Shown here piece by piece: positions 19,056-29,639 of a DNA stretch of 64,000 nucleotides. Position 1 is the stretch's first letter. Every line of letters begins with the position of its first letter. The position numbers and the translations under genes were made by a program. Source of the stretch: Streptomyces megasporus (lineage in GTDB: Bacteria; Actinomycetota; Actinomycetes; Streptomycetales; Streptomycetaceae); assembly GCF_000718985.1 (NCBI RefSeq), contig NZ_JODL01000021.1, positions 1 to 64,000 on the forward strand, read 5' to 3'. The notes beneath the pieces were generated by a model. It did not search any database. It had not been told where the DNA came from and was given only the letters and a program-made list of their open reading frames with translations.

Positions 19056-19781
19056 GTGCCCGCATACCCCGACCCCACCCGTCCCGACGTCGGCGCCGCG
19101 CTCTTCAGCACCTGGGACGTGGGGACGCCCGAGCGACAGCGTGCCGCCGTGGAGGCGATCGCGACCACGTGGGGGGAACGCCCCTGGCCGACGCCGGAGT
19201 TGCAGACGTACACCGTGTACGCCGGAACCGACGGCCGGACGCTGCTGCACCACTCCCAGTGGACGAGCCAGGAGGCGTACGAGGATTTCGTCCGCGACCA
19301 CCGGCAGGAGCGGAACGACGAGATCGACGCCGCGGTGCCGGGGATCGAGCGGGTCGAGTTGGTGCGCACCCGGCTCTACCGCAGCTTCCCGCCCGTCCGG
19401 GAGGGCGAACGGCCCGAGCCCGGCTGCATCGTGATCGTGAACGTGGTGTTCGAGGGCCCGGACGAGGCACGGCAACGGGCGTGGGTCGACGCGGTCTGCG
19501 AGGCGCTCGCGACCGACGAGGGCCTGCCGCCCGGAGGTATCGCCGCCCATTTCCACCTGAGCTTCGACGGCACACGCGTCGTCAACTACGCGGAGTGGGA
19601 GAGCGAACAGGCCCACATCGACGCGCTGAGGGCATCCGGCCGGGGCATCGGCTCGACGACCCCGCAGTGGCACCGCGTCCAGAACTTCCCCGGGCTGCTG
19701 AGCGGCGATGACGTCAAGCGCTACCACCTGCGGTTCGCCGCCGCCCGGCCCCCGGAGCCGGCCGGCTCGTCGGCGCGCTGA
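19056..19781 (+). CDS. Antibiotic biosynthesis monooxygenase-like (ABM) double-domain protein
   Basis: A 241-residue cytoplasmic protein with two ABM-like ferredoxin-fold halves. The first contains TVYAGTDGRTLLHHSQWTS and the second AHFHLSFDGTRVVNYAEWES; both end in similar helical segments (EAYEDFVRDH; QAHIDALRAS). The fold serves quinone-forming monooxygenases and heme-degrading enzymes, but the reaction is not predictable. GTG 19056 follows CGGAGGAGG. Control by a MerR/SoxR-type activator is suggested by the upstream promoter, which hints at a redox or quinone-stress role. Confidence 0.7.
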   Translation: MPAYPDPTRPDVGAALFSTWDVGTPERQRAAVEAIATTWGERPWPTPELQTYTVYAGTDGRTLLHHSQWTSQEAYEDFVRDHRQERNDEIDAAVPGIERVELVRTRLYRSFPPVREGERPEPGCIVIVNVVFEGPDEARQRAWVDAVCEALATDEGLPPGGIAAHFHLSFDGTRVVNYAEWESEQAHIDALRASGRGIGSTTPQWHRVQNFPGLLSGDDVKRYHLRFAAARPPEPAGSSAR

Positions 19782-19900
19782 GGCACGCCGGCCGTACCGC
19801 GCGCCGGTGAAGGGTCCCACCGCGACCGAAGAACCCCGCGACCGAAGAGCCCGAGGACACCGGGAGCGCCGGGAGCACCGGGATCACCGGAAGAGACCGA

Positions 19901-19937
19901 CGACCCTGGTGTCGGGGGGGGTGGGTCACCAGGGTCG
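19901..19937 (+). terminator. Hairpin terminator after the ABM gene
   Basis: Arms CGACCCTGGTG and CACCAGGGTCG enclose a 15-nt G-rich loop, about 120 nt after the stop codon. Confidence 0.5.
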
Positions 19938-20023
19938 CCGGGGCATGGGGGTGCGGGGGCAGGGGGCGTTGACCACACGCCACCGCCACCGCCTCCGTCT
20001 CCGTCTCCTCCCGGAGCGGCGGC

Positions 20024-20055
20024 GCTCCACGCGCACCGACCGGTGCGCGTGGAGC
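20024..20055 (-). terminator. Terminator after the M23 peptidase gene
   Basis: A perfect 15-bp stem (arm GCTCCACGCGCACCG) with a 2-nt apical spacer lies 31 nt downstream of the peptidase stop. It could also serve the convergent gene. Confidence 0.65.
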
Positions 20056-20085
20056 GGTGGCGCGGAGGCGGTGGGAGGAGGTGTG

Positions 20086-21117
20086 TCAGATGTTCTGGCC
20101 CTTGCCGCGGAACCAGGCCAGCGGATCGATCGGGTCGCCGCCGCCCGGACGGACCTCCAGGTGGAGGTGCGGGCCGGAGGAGTTGCCGGTGGAGCCGACG
20201 CGGCCGATCACGTCGCCGGTCGTCACCTTGCCGCTGGTCCTGGTCATCGACGACAGGTGGCTGTACCAGATCTCGGTGCCGTCGTCGAGCCTGAGGATGA
20301 TGCGGTAGCCGTAGGAGCCGGCCCAGCCCGCCTCGACGATCTCGCCGCTGTGGACGGCCTTGACGGGGGTGCCGGAGGGCGCCGCGAAGTCCAGGCCGGT
20401 GTGGGTGCTGGCCCACATCGAACCGGACTGACCGAAGGTGGAGGTCAACTGGTACGAGGAGAGCGGGAGGGTGTAGCTGGCGGCGAGCTTGGCCAGACGC
20501 TCGGCCTCGGCCTTCCGCTTGGCCTCCTCGGCGGCCTTGCGCTTGCGCTCGGCCTCCTCCTTGGCGGCCTTCTCCGCCGCTTCCTCGGCCGCCTGGGTCG
20601 CGGCCTGGTCGGCGGCGGCCTCCACGGCCGCCTGGGCGGCGTCCGCCTGCTGCTGGTCGGCCTGCTGGAGGATGCGCGCCCGCAGGGCCTCGCCCGCGTC
20701 GGCGGTCAGGGTCTCGGTCGTGGTCTCGCCGCCCAGGTCGGCCCGCTCGGCGAGGGTGTCGGTGCCGCCGGAGTCCTGGTCGTCGGAGCCCGAGTCGGCC
20801 AAGAGGCCGCCGATGCCGGGCAGGTTGTCGGCGACGGCGCCCAGGTCCGGCATGGAGATGGGGGCCGGGGACTTCTCCTTGGCCGTGGCGATGCCGCCCG
20901 CGCCGACCGCCGCGATCATGCCGACGCCGAGGACCGCTCCGCTGCGCGCCATGCCGTTGCGCTGCTTGACCACACGGTGCCTGCCGCGGACCGGGCGTAT
21001 GGAGTCCTCGGTGGGGTTCCACGCCGTCCGGTGCCCGTCCTCGGCCGGGCCGAACGGGGTGAGGGAGGCGGTGTGCGGATCGTGCGAGACCTCGGGGGCC
21101 GGACTGCTGGACGCCAC
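20086..21117 (-). CDS. Secreted M23 peptidoglycan metallopeptidase
   Basis: About 343 residues. GTG 21117 (VASSSPAPEV) follows an AAGGAG site 9 nt upstream; the frame stays open to 21219 inside the riboswitch. A hydrophobic segment (SGAVLGVGMIAAVGAGGIATA) provides an export signal. An Ala/Glu/Lys-rich coiled coil (about 150-220) precedes the LytM/M23 domain. THTGLDFAAP and GPHLHLEVRPGG supply the zinc ligands. It should cleave peptide cross-links in cell-wall peptidoglycan during growth or germination. Expression is probably controlled by the c-di-AMP riboswitch in its leader. Confidence 0.9.
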   Translation of the reverse strand: MASSSPAPEVSHDPHTASLTPFGPAEDGHRTAWNPTEDSIRPVRGRHRVVKQRNGMARSGAVLGVGMIAAVGAGGIATAKEKSPAPISMPDLGAVADNLPGIGGLLADSGSDDQDSGGTDTLAERADLGGETTTETLTADAGEALRARILQQADQQQADAAQAAVEAAADQAATQAAEEAAEKAAKEEAERKRKAAEEAKRKAEAERLAKLAASYTLPLSSYQLTSTFGQSGSMWASTHTGLDFAAPSGTPVKAVHSGEIVEAGWAGSYGYRIILRLDDGTEIWYSHLSSMTRTSGKVTTGDVIGRVGSTGNSSGPHLHLEVRPGGGDPIDPLAWFRGKGQNI

Positions 21118-21143
21118 GGAGGCGCTCTCCTTTCCTTCCTTCT

Positions 21144-21300
21144 CGCCTACCGGGTTAGCTGACGGGTTCGGAGCAGGAAGGTCTCCTACGGATCGCACTC
21201 GTGGTGCGGCCCGATTCACCCCAATTGGTGGTTCCCCGGTTCCCTGGGCACGGCCTCTCGGTGCCGCGAGACCGCGCGTTCGGGATTCGGCGACGGCGCA
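21144..21300 (-). promoter_or_regulatory. c-di-AMP (ydaO-yuaA) riboswitch
   Basis: Read on the minus strand, the leader contains GCCGAATCC near its 5' end, then GGGGAACCACCAATTGGGG, TGAATCGGG, GTAGGAGACCTTCCTGCTCC, GAACCCGTCAGCTAACC and GGTAGGCG. These are the conserved blocks of the ydaO class, which often precede cell-wall hydrolase genes in Streptomyces. c-di-AMP binding normally turns expression off. It ends about 27 nt before the GTG of the M23 gene. Confidence 0.9.
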
Positions 21301-21540
21301 CGGTGCCGCCTCTTGCGGCGGCGGTGACGGCCGCGCTGCGTTATCGAACGTTAATAGAGGGACGCACGGGATTCCAAGTCTCCCCTTTAAAGCGGAAGTA
21401 ATTTCAGGGAGGACTTAACCACTCAATAAGGGACTGATTCGGGCGAGTTGGCCACGGAAATTCAACGGAGAGACGCGTCACATTCCCTGACGTTGCGTCA
21501 AATGTTATGCGGAGGGGTGCGCCCCGGATACGCACGGTGA
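21301..21540. other. Intergenic region upstream of the riboswitch
   Basis: An AT-richer stretch (21340-21510) should hold the promoter for the riboswitch and peptidase gene, reading leftward. It is also the 3' flank of the SpoIIE gene. No open frame or clear hairpin is visible. Confidence 0.4.
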
Positions 21541-22701
21541 TCATGCCGCGGGCGACGGGACGGGGTCGCGCATGACCGCCAACAGCGCCATGTCGTCGTC
21601 CGTGCCCCCGCCCGTGTACGCCTCGACGTCCGCGACGAGCGTGTCCAGGAGCTGCTCCGGCCCGGTGAAGCGGCGGCCCCGCAGACGGGCCACCGGATCG
21701 TAGAAGACGCCCTCGGCGTCCCGTGCCTCGGTCACCCCGTCCGTGTAGAGCAGCAGCAGGGCGCCCGGCGGGAAGGGCACCGGCTCCGCATGGCCGCCGC
21801 CGCTCGCCAACTCCCCAAGCCCCAGCGGCAGCGCGTACGATTCGGGCTCCAGGACCCGCAGGGACGAGCCGTCGGCGGAGAGCAGCAGGGGCGGCGGGTG
21901 GCCCCGGTTGACGACCCGCAGGGTCTCCGGCCGCTCGGCCGGGATCTCGGCCAGGACGGCCGTGACGAACCCCTCCATCCGGCCGTTCCCCTCCCGCTGC
22001 TCCCCCTCCCGCAGCAAGGAGTGCTCGATCCGGTCCGCGACCGCCGCCAGGTCCGGCTCCGTCTCGGCCGCCTCCCGGAAGGCCCCGAACATCACGGTGA
22101 CCGAGGCCACCGCGTCCAGCCCCTTGCCGCGTACGTCGCCCACCAGCATCCGGACCCCGTACGGCGTCTGCTGCACGCCGTACATGTCGCCGCCGATCAG
22201 GGCGTTCACCTGGGTCGCCTCATAGCGCACCGCGAGCTTCAGGTCGCCGATCCGAGCGGGCGGGACGGGCAACACGGCGAGCTGGACCGCCTCGGCGACC
22301 CGACTGACCGAGGCCAGCCGCAGTTCGCTGTGGTGCAGGGCGTGGTGGACGGCCACGGCCAACACGCTGACGGCGGTGATCGCCATCAGTCGCAGGGCGC
22401 CCTCCAACACGGTCAGCTCGTCCACCCACAGCGCCAGGGCGGCGACCGTGGCCGCCGAGGCGATCCCGGTGAGTACGGTCCCGCGTCCCGTCCACAGGGC
22501 GGCGGCGGCCATGGGCGCGGCGAACATCAGACTCGACAGCAGGCTGGTCGGCGTCAGGAAGTCGATGATCACCCCGAACACGATCAGCAGCAGGGGGAGC
22601 AGCCACGGCGGACGTCCGACGCCCGGAATGGCGCGCAGCCGGGCCCTGCCCCCACCACCCGTCCCCTGCCGTGTGTCGCCGTACACCTCTCCACTCTCCA
22701 C
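21541..22701 (-). CDS. Membrane SpoIIE-family serine phosphatase
   Basis: About 386 residues. GTG 22701 (VESGEVYG) has GGAGGG about 9 nt upstream. Four to five hydrophobic spans (WLLPLLLIVFGVIIDFL, then MFAAPMAAAALW and AITAVSVLAVAVHHAL) cover about 30-145. The SpoIIE/PP2C domain follows, with IGGDMYGV, VGDVRGKGLDAVA, LLLLYTDGVTEARD and DDDMALLAV supplying metal-binding aspartates. It probably dephosphorylates an anti-anti-sigma factor in response to a membrane signal. Many Streptomyces genomes carry dozens of these; the partner is unknown. Confidence 0.87.
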   Translation of the reverse strand: MESGEVYGDTRQGTGGGGRARLRAIPGVGRPPWLLPLLLIVFGVIIDFLTPTSLLSSLMFAAPMAAAALWTGRGTVLTGIASAATVAALALWVDELTVLEGALRLMAITAVSVLAVAVHHALHHSELRLASVSRVAEAVQLAVLPVPPARIGDLKLAVRYEATQVNALIGGDMYGVQQTPYGVRMLVGDVRGKGLDAVASVTVMFGAFREAAETEPDLAAVADRIEHSLLREGEQREGNGRMEGFVTAVLAEIPAERPETLRVVNRGHPPPLLLSADGSSLRVLEPESYALPLGLGELASGGGHAEPVPFPPGALLLLYTDGVTEARDAEGVFYDPVARLRGRRFTGPEQLLDTLVADVEAYTGGGTDDDMALLAVMRDPVPSPAA

Positions 22702-22790
22702 GACGACCGGCCCTCCGGCGAGTCGACCGGCACCGGCGGGGTTACGTCCGTGATCCGTGGTGCCGAAGGGACGTATGCGGCGGTGGTCGC

Positions 22791-22824
22791 GGGCACCCGG
22801 AGCCGATGTCGGCTCCGGGTGCCC
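22791..22824 (-). terminator. Hairpin between tRNA-Lys and the SpoIIE gene
   Basis: A perfect 14-bp stem (arm GGGCACCCGGAGCC) with loop GATGTC. It lies upstream of the SpoIIE start and downstream of tRNA-Lys on the same strand, so it may insulate the two. Confidence 0.55.
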
Positions 22825-22950
22825 CTCGACGGGGCGGGCTCCGGCGGTGGGAAGGAGAATCCGCTCGCCCGCGCGAGTCTGCCGTGGCCGCCGCCGCGCC
22901 GGCCACCGGTTCGGCGTGGTGCGGGCCCCCAAGCGGCCCCGGAGACGACA

Positions 22951-22982
22951 GAACCCCCGCTGACGCAGGTCAACGAGGGTTC
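22951..22982 (-). terminator. Terminator of tRNA-Lys
   Basis: A 14-bp stem including two G-U pairs encloses loop CTGC. The minus-strand arms are GAACCCTCGTTGAC and GTCAGCGGGGGTTC. It sits 18 nt after the tRNA 3' end. Confidence 0.75.
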
Positions 22983-23000
22983 CGACCCCGAGGGGGCCGG

Positions 23001-23073
23001 TAGGCCGTGTGGGACTCGAACCCACAACCAATGGATTAAAAGTCCACTGCTCTGCCAATTGAGCTAACGGCCC
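23001..23073 (-). tRNA. tRNA-Lys (anticodon TTT)
   Basis: The minus strand folds into a standard cloverleaf. The acceptor stem GGGCCGT pairs with ACGGCCT (one G-U), the anticodon loop CTTTTAA shows TTT, and the T loop is GGTTCGAGTCC. CCA is not encoded. A hairpin terminator follows. Confidence 0.95.
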
Positions 23074-23180
23074 GCCCCCGAAGCATAGCCCGGAGGCGGG
23101 CCGGGCTTCGAAGGCATTGCGCACGACGTGACGGCAGTGCCCACCGATGGACCCACGGCCCCGGCCCGGCGGCGGACACG

Positions 23181-23223
23181 CCGAGGGCCCGCTCCTGAAC
23201 GGGAGTTCGGAGCGGGCCCTCGG
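23181..23223 (-). terminator. Terminator of the DEAD-box helicase gene
   Basis: A perfect 15-bp stem (arm CCGAGGGCCCGCTCC) with a 13-nt loop lies 30 nt after the helicase stop. Confidence 0.7.
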
Positions 23224-23252
23224 TCAAGAGCGCCGGTCAAGGGCGCGGGACG

Positions 23253-25193
<1,941 letters not shown>

Positions 25194-25430
25194 GCGAAAT
25201 GAAAACCTTCCGAAGTCATGGCACGCGCCCACAACTCCGTGTTCTTCGCATACGACCGCCTCGATGCGGTCAGCCACGGCTCAGCCAAGGAACGCGCCAC
25301 GCGGCGCGCTGTCAAACGGCGCCGGGCAAATGGGATCAAACGATCTACCACCATACGGCCCGGCGCCCCCGGGCGCAAATCCCTTCCGCGGGAAGACTCT
25401 TGTGACGACGGTCACGACCGGTCGGCGAGT

Positions 25431-26162
25431 CTACCGACCCGTCCCGCCGAACCCCCCACCGGGGCCGTGCGGGAAGGGGAGGCCGGCGCCGAGCCCCTCG
25501 GCGGGCCGGCCGGTCCCTCCGACGTCGGCCTCGTAGGAGGCGTACACCTCGCGCGGGTCGCTCTCCGCCCCGATTCCTCCCGCGGGGCCGTCGGCCCCGT
25601 CACCCCCGCCCTCGTCCCCTCCCCCGCCGCCGGAGTCACCGGAGCCACCGCCGTCGCCGCCGCCGTCCCCACCACCGCCGGACGGAGGCGGGTCGGCGGG
25701 CGGAGGCGTGGGCTTCGGAGGAGGCGGGGTGCCGGCACCGCGCGTGGGCGAGGGGGGTGCGGACGGCCGGCCGCCCTTGCCGGCCGACGGCGACGGCCGC
25801 GCCGAGCGCGACGCGCTCGCGGACGGGGAGGAGGACGCGGACGGCGAACCGGACGTCTCGCGGTCCTTCCTCCCCTTGTCGTCCCCGCCCCTCGCCGGCT
25901 CCCCGCGACCGTCGTCCCGCCCTCCTTCCCCACCGCGCGGCACCACCGCGCTCCCGGTGGGAACGCCGTCGGTGCCCCGGGACTCCCGGTGTCCGACCGG
26001 ACGGCGTTCGGCGCCGTCCCCGTCGGGCGGTGGGCCGACCGTCACACAGCCGCCGAGGGCGGCGAGCAGCAGGGCGCCGGCGGCCGTGCGGACCCCCGCG
26101 CGCCCACCGGTGCGGACGGACGTGCGGGACGGGATGCGGGGAGCGGTTCGGTCTCGGCGCAC
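25431..26162 (-). CDS. Low-complexity lipoprotein
   Basis: A 243-residue protein with an N-terminal signal and lipobox LLLAALGGC (Cys near 39), so probably membrane-anchored by lipidation. After the Cys the chain is almost entirely low complexity: Ser/Ala/Pro repeats, PPPPKPTPPPADPPP, then a Gly/Asp run. The last 50 residues (SDPREVYASYEADVG to the Gly-rich end) are the only ordered-looking part. No domain is recognised. It may be a wall-spanning spacer. Codon third-position GC is consistent with a real gene despite low complexity. Confidence 0.6.
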   Translation of the reverse strand: MRRDRTAPRIPSRTSVRTGGRAGVRTAAGALLLAALGGCVTVGPPPDGDGAERRPVGHRESRGTDGVPTGSAVVPRGGEGGRDDGRGEPARGGDDKGRKDRETSGSPSASSSPSASASRSARPSPSAGKGGRPSAPPSPTRGAGTPPPPKPTPPPADPPPSGGGGDGGGDGGGSGDSGGGGGDEGGGDGADGPAGGIGAESDPREVYASYEADVGGTGRPAEGLGAGLPFPHGPGGGFGGTGR

Positions 26163-26215
26163 GGGGCGGCACCTCCGGGAAAGGGAACTGGGACGGGCTC
26201 ACTGCCCAACTCCCG

Positions 26216-26596
26216 TCAGCCGGCCAGGTAACGCGCGAGGGCCAGGCCCACCCAAACCGCCCCCAGGGCGACCGCCGCGGTGACCACCGCGTATGCCGCC
26301 GCCATGCGCCGCCGGCCGCGTTCGGCCAGCCGCAGCGTCTCGTAGGAGAAGGTCGAGTACGTCGTCAGCGCACCGCACAGCCCCGTGCCGAGCAGCGCCC
26401 GCGCCTGCGGCCCGACGGCGCCCCAGGCCGCCCCGGCCACCAGCCCCAGCAGCAGACTGCCCACCACGTTGACGGTGAGGGTGCCCCAGGGGAAGACCGA
26501 CTCGTGCCGCGCCTGCACCGCGCGGTCCACCACGTACCGCAGGCACGCCCCGGCCGCCCCGCCGAGCGCCACCAGCGGCCAGTCCGGCGCGCTCAC
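26216..26596 (-). CDS. crcB: Fluoride channel subunit CrcB (second copy)
   Basis: A 126-residue four-helix membrane protein beginning [21 protein letters not shown]. Family motifs [14 protein letters not shown] and [15 protein letters not shown] are present, the latter holding the conserved Thr/Tyr/Ser-Phe pore residues. CrcB/Fluc forms dual-topology or heterodimeric fluoride exporters. The GTG start overlaps the stop of the upstream crcB by 4 nt (GTGA), indicating translational coupling and a heterodimer. The ORF reads further upstream to 26635, but that part overlaps crcB-1. Confidence 0.92.
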   Translation of the reverse strand: MSAPDWPLVALGGAAGACLRYVVDRAVQARHESVFPWGTLTVNVVGSLLLGLVAGAAWGAVGPQARALLGTGLCGALTTYSTFSYETLRLAERGRRRMAAAYAVVTAAVALGAVWVGLALARYLAG

Positions 26597-27084
26597 CGCG
26601 CCACCGCCGCCCGGGTCGCCGCGGCGGAAGCCCACACGGCGCCGAGCGCGACGGCGAACGTGCCGCCCAGATACGCCAACGCCAGGGCGGCGCCCGTCCC
26701 GCCCCGCTCCAGCAGCCGCACGGCGTCGAGCGCGTGGGCGGAGTAGGTGGTGAAGCCGCCCAGCACGCCCACGCCGAGGAAGGGCCGCGCCAGCGGATGC
26801 CGCACCCGGCCGTGCTCACTCACCAGCACCATCACCACGCCGATCAGCGCGCAGCCCACCGCGTTGACGACGAGAACCGCCCAGGGGAAACCGCCCGGCG
26901 GGGTGGGCCAGGCGAGCGTGAGACCGTGGCGGGCCGTCGCGCCGAGCGCCCCGCCCGCCGCGATCGCAGCGAGGACCGCCCGGGCACGCCCACCGGCGGT
27001 CTCGGCCCGCTGGGCGGGCACCCGCAGATCGACGTCCGGGTCGACGGGCTCGCCCGACCCGTCCTCCCGCCCCCCGTGGCTCAC
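26593..27084 (-). CDS. crcB: Fluoride channel subunit CrcB (first copy)
   Basis: A 163-residue protein whose GTG start overlaps the stop of the upstream zincin gene by 4 nt. A hydrophilic N-terminus of about 35 residues ([14 protein letters not shown]) precedes the four-helix CrcB core. Motifs [16 protein letters not shown] and [15 protein letters not shown] correspond to the selectivity region of Fluc channels. With the downstream copy it likely forms a heterodimeric fluoride exporter that protects enolase and pyrophosphatase. No fluoride riboswitch was recognised upstream. Confidence 0.92.
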   Translation of the reverse strand: MSHGGREDGSGEPVDPDVDLRVPAQRAETAGGRARAVLAAIAAGGALGATARHGLTLAWPTPPGGFPWAVLVVNAVGCALIGVVMVLVSEHGRVRHPLARPFLGVGVLGGFTTYSAHALDAVRLLERGGTGAALALAYLGGTFAVALGAVWASAAATRAAVAR

Positions 27085-27443
27085 CCGTAGCCCAGGGCGT
27101 GCAACCGCTCGTCGTCGATGCCGAAGTGGTGGGCGATCTCGTGCACGACCGTGATCTCCACCTCTTCGACGACCATCTCCCGGCCGCCACCGTCCCGCTC
27201 GCACATCCGCAGGGTGGGGCCGCGGTAGACGGTGATCCGGTCCGGCAGGACCCCCGCGTACCACTCGCCGCGCTCGGTCAACGGCGTGCCCTCGTACAGC
27301 CCGAGCAGCTCCGGGTCGTCGGCGGGGGGCTCGTCCTCCACGAACACCGCCACGTTGTCCATGAGCCGCGTCAGTTCCGGAGGAATCCGGTCGAGCGCCT
27401 CGGCGACCAGTTCCTCGAACTCCTCGCGCGTCATCTCCAGCAC
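27081..27443 (-). CDS. Small zincin-like metallopeptidase family protein
   Basis: A 120-residue protein (start GTG 27443, [16 protein letters not shown] 27434 also possible). [16 protein letters not shown] contains an HExxH zinc motif with a downstream Asp, as in the DUF1025/'possible zinc protease' family. Substrate and role are unknown. It is the first gene of a three-gene operon with the two crcB copies, joined by a GTGA overlap. The divergent metallophosphoesterase starts 74 nt away. Confidence 0.87.
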   Translation of the reverse strand: MLEMTREEFEELVAEALDRIPPELTRLMDNVAVFVEDEPPADDPELLGLYEGTPLTERGEWYAGVLPDRITVYRGPTLRMCERDGGGREMVVEEVEITVVHEIAHHFGIDDERLHALGYG

Positions 27444-27516
27444 GCGCCCATTGTCCGCCACGCCGCCCGGTCCCGGAACCGCATAGTCCCTGGACGAGCA
27501 GGGCATATGGCACGGC

Positions 27517-29136
27517 ATGAGCCGTGAACCACTCCGGCCGCTCCGGGGTCTCGCCCGCAGCGCCGCAGCCGTTCCCCGCTCTCTTCGGCGCTCCCTCCGA
27601 CGCTCTCCCCGACGCCGCCGGGCACACCGCCCGACGCCGACCCTCTCCCTCGTCCACACCCCCCGTCCCTGGGCTCGCGCGCTCGCGCTGGTCGCCGTCA
27701 CGCTGCTGGGCGCCTGGCTCGGGCTGCTCGTCGTGGGCAGTGTGAAGGCCCCCGTGGGGCCGGTGGACACCAGGATGTCGCTGCGCCCCTCGTCCGCCGG
27801 AGGGACGGAGATCGAGGTGCCGCCGCTGGGCGCGCTCGAACTGGACAGCCACGTCGCCCCGCTCGGCCTCCACGTCGGCATCGACCGGCTCGACCCCGAG
27901 CGCGCCCGGGCCCTGGTCGACCACCCGGAACGGATCAGCGGCCTGGAGGAGGAGATCACGCGGGACGTCCGGACCGGTACGCGGGACCTGGCCGTGCGGT
28001 CCTGCGTCGCGGTGCTCACCGGTGCCACGGCGCTCGGCCTGGCCGTCTACCGGCGCCCGCGGCGCGCGCTCGCGGCGGGCGGACTCGCCCTGGCGCTGCT
28101 GGCCGCGTCCGGCGCGACGGCGTACGCGACGTGGAACCCGAAGTCGGTGCTGGAGCCGAGGTTCTCCGGGCTGCTGGCCGGCGCGCCGAGCGTGGTCGGC
28201 ACCGCGCGGAGCATCGTCACCGAATTCGACGTCTACCAGCAGGAGCTGGCCCGGCTGGTGACCAACGTCACCAAGCTGTACGACGCCACCTCCACCCTTC
28301 CCACCTACCGGCCCGACCCGAGCACCATCCGGGCGCTGCACGTCTCCGACATCCACCTCAACCCGGCCGCGTGGCACATCATCGCGTCCCTGGTCGAGCA
28401 GTACGACATCGACGTGATCATCGACACCGGCGACACCATGGACCACGGCACCGCCGCCGAGAACGGCTTCCTCGACCCCGTGGAGGACCTCGACGCGCCG
28501 TACGTGTGGGTGCGCGGCAACCACGACTCGGAGGTCACCCAGGAGTACCTGGAGGGCCTGGAGAACACCCACGTCCTGGACGACGGCGAGTCGGTCGTCG
28601 CGGGCGGCGTGCGGATCGCCGGCATCGGCGACCCGCAGTTCACGCCGGACCGCTCGGTGGTGGCCAAGGGCGACCCGGCCGAGCGCACCGCCGGCCGCGA
28701 GCTGGCCAGGGCGTTGCGCGAGAGCGAGGGGAGGGGCGAGCCGGTGCACATCGCGGCGGCCCACAACCCGATGGCGGCCCAGGAGACGGACGGCGACGTG
28801 CCGCTGGTCCTCGCAGGCCACACCCACCAACGCGAGACGCGGGTGATGGAGGACGGCACCCGGCTGATGGTGATGGGCTCCACGGGCGGCGGCGGCCTGC
28901 GCGCCGTGGAGGGCGACGAGCCGCAGAAGGTGACGGCCACCGTCCTCTACCTGGACCAGGAGACCAAGCGGCTCCAGGCGTGGGACGAGATCACCCTTGG
29001 CGGCCTGGGGCTGACGACGGCCGAGGTCAGCCGCCGGTTGCCGGAGGAGGCGGAGCCCGGCTCCCCCACCCCGACGCCGTCCCCGACTCCCTCGCCCACC
29101 CCCTCACCGACCCCCTCCCGAACACCGTCCGACTAG
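27517..29136 (+). CDS. Membrane-anchored metallophosphoesterase
   Basis: A 539-residue protein. Two N-terminal membrane spans ([19 protein letters not shown] near 60; [21 protein letters not shown] near 190) enclose an extracellular segment. The calcineurin-like domain (about 265-490) shows [23 protein letters not shown] and AGHTHQRE, the dimetal-binding residues. The C-terminus is a Pro/Thr/Ser tail. Family members hydrolyse phosphodiesters, but the substrate is unknown. It is divergent from the zincin/crcB operon. The start codon is ATG 27517. Confidence 0.88.
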   Translation: MSREPLRPLRGLARSAAAVPRSLRRSLRRSPRRRRAHRPTPTLSLVHTPRPWARALALVAVTLLGAWLGLLVVGSVKAPVGPVDTRMSLRPSSAGGTEIEVPPLGALELDSHVAPLGLHVGIDRLDPERARALVDHPERISGLEEEITRDVRTGTRDLAVRSCVAVLTGATALGLAVYRRPRRALAAGGLALALLAASGATAYATWNPKSVLEPRFSGLLAGAPSVVGTARSIVTEFDVYQQELARLVTNVTKLYDATSTLPTYRPDPSTIRALHVSDIHLNPAAWHIIASLVEQYDIDVIIDTGDTMDHGTAAENGFLDPVEDLDAPYVWVRGNHDSEVTQEYLEGLENTHVLDDGESVVAGGVRIAGIGDPQFTPDRSVVAKGDPAERTAGRELARALRESEGRGEPVHIAAAHNPMAAQETDGDVPLVLAGHTHQRETRVMEDGTRLMVMGSTGGGGLRAVEGDEPQKVTATVLYLDQETKRLQAWDEITLGGLGLTTAEVSRRLPEEAEPGSPTPTPSPTPSPTPSPTPSRTPSD

Positions 29137-29262
29137 CTTCCGCGGACCTCCGTCGGGCTCCCTTCCGAGACACCTCCGACAAACGGTTTTGGCGAACGGT
29201 CCCGCCATCCCATATGCTTCTCACGTCCCCGACGCGCTGAGAAGCGCCCAGGTGGGCCATCA

Positions 29263-29335
29263 GCCCTCATCGTCTAGTGGCCCAGGACGCCGCCCTTTCA
29301 AGGCGGTAGCACGGGTTCGAATCCCGTTGGGGGCA
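29263..29335 (+). tRNA. tRNA-Glu (anticodon TTC)
   Basis: A 73-nt cloverleaf. Acceptor GCCCTCA pairs with TGGGGGC, the anticodon stem CCGCC/GGCGG has loop CTTTCAA giving TTC, and the T loop is GGTTCGAATCC. First gene of a Glu-Asp-Phe cluster; CCA is not encoded. Confidence 0.95.
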
Positions 29336-29372
29336 CGCACCACCCTGTGCGAGACTAGTGCTCGTACAATCT

Positions 29373-29447
29373 GGTCCTGTGGAGCAGTTTGGAGTGCTCG
29401 CCACCCTGTCAAGGTGGAGGCCGCGGGTTCAAATCCCGTCAGGACCG
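29373..29447 (+). tRNA. tRNA-Asp (anticodon GTC), copy 1
   Basis: A 75-nt cloverleaf with acceptor GGTCCTG/CAGGACC and anticodon GTC in CACCCTGTCAAGGTG. It is identical to the copy at 40330-40404. A TACAAT box lies just upstream at 29365. Confidence 0.95.
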
Positions 29448-29451
29448 CTGC

Positions 29452-29525
29452 GGCTGGGTAGCTCAGTTGGTACGAGCGTCCGCCTGAAAAGCGGAAGGTC
29501 GCCGGTTCGACCCCGGCCCCAGCCA
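29452..29525 (+). tRNA. tRNA-Phe (anticodon GAA), integration target
   Basis: A 74-nt cloverleaf with acceptor GGCTGGG/CCCAGCC and anticodon GAA in CGCCTGAAAAGCGG. Its 3' half from 29481 onward, plus the terminator, is repeated at 34112-34219. This marks it as the attachment site of an integrated element that left the tRNA intact. Confidence 0.95.
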
Positions 29526-29588
29526 CCGCAGGAAAGCCCCCGTGCGAGCCCGCTCGCCGGGGGTTCTTCCGTATCCGAACACTCTCGG
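29481..29588 (+). repeat. Left attachment-site repeat (3' tRNA-Phe plus terminator)
   Basis: It matches 34112-34219 at 105 of 108 positions, and weaker similarity continues about 20 bp further (CTTTCCACCCGGC against CTTTCCGTCCGGC). Confidence 0.85.
29535..29565 (+). terminator. Terminator of the tRNA cluster
   Basis: CCCCCG and CGGGGG pair, then GCGAG and CTCGC with a bulged T and loop CCCG, followed by TTCTT. A copy with one changed base lies at 34166-34196. Confidence 0.75.
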
Positions 29589-29639
29589 CACCCACGTCTT
29601 TCCACCCGGCAAGGCCGCGGAATCCTCGTGCGCGAGCCG

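Larger units (their letters stand above)
19782..20085. other. Convergent intergenic region with two hairpins
   Basis: The gap between the ABM gene and the M23 gene holds a short array of CACCGGGAG-like repeats (19858-19890), one hairpin with 11-bp arms at 19901-19937 and a stronger hairpin at 20024-20055. No coding sequence is supported. Confidence 0.55.
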
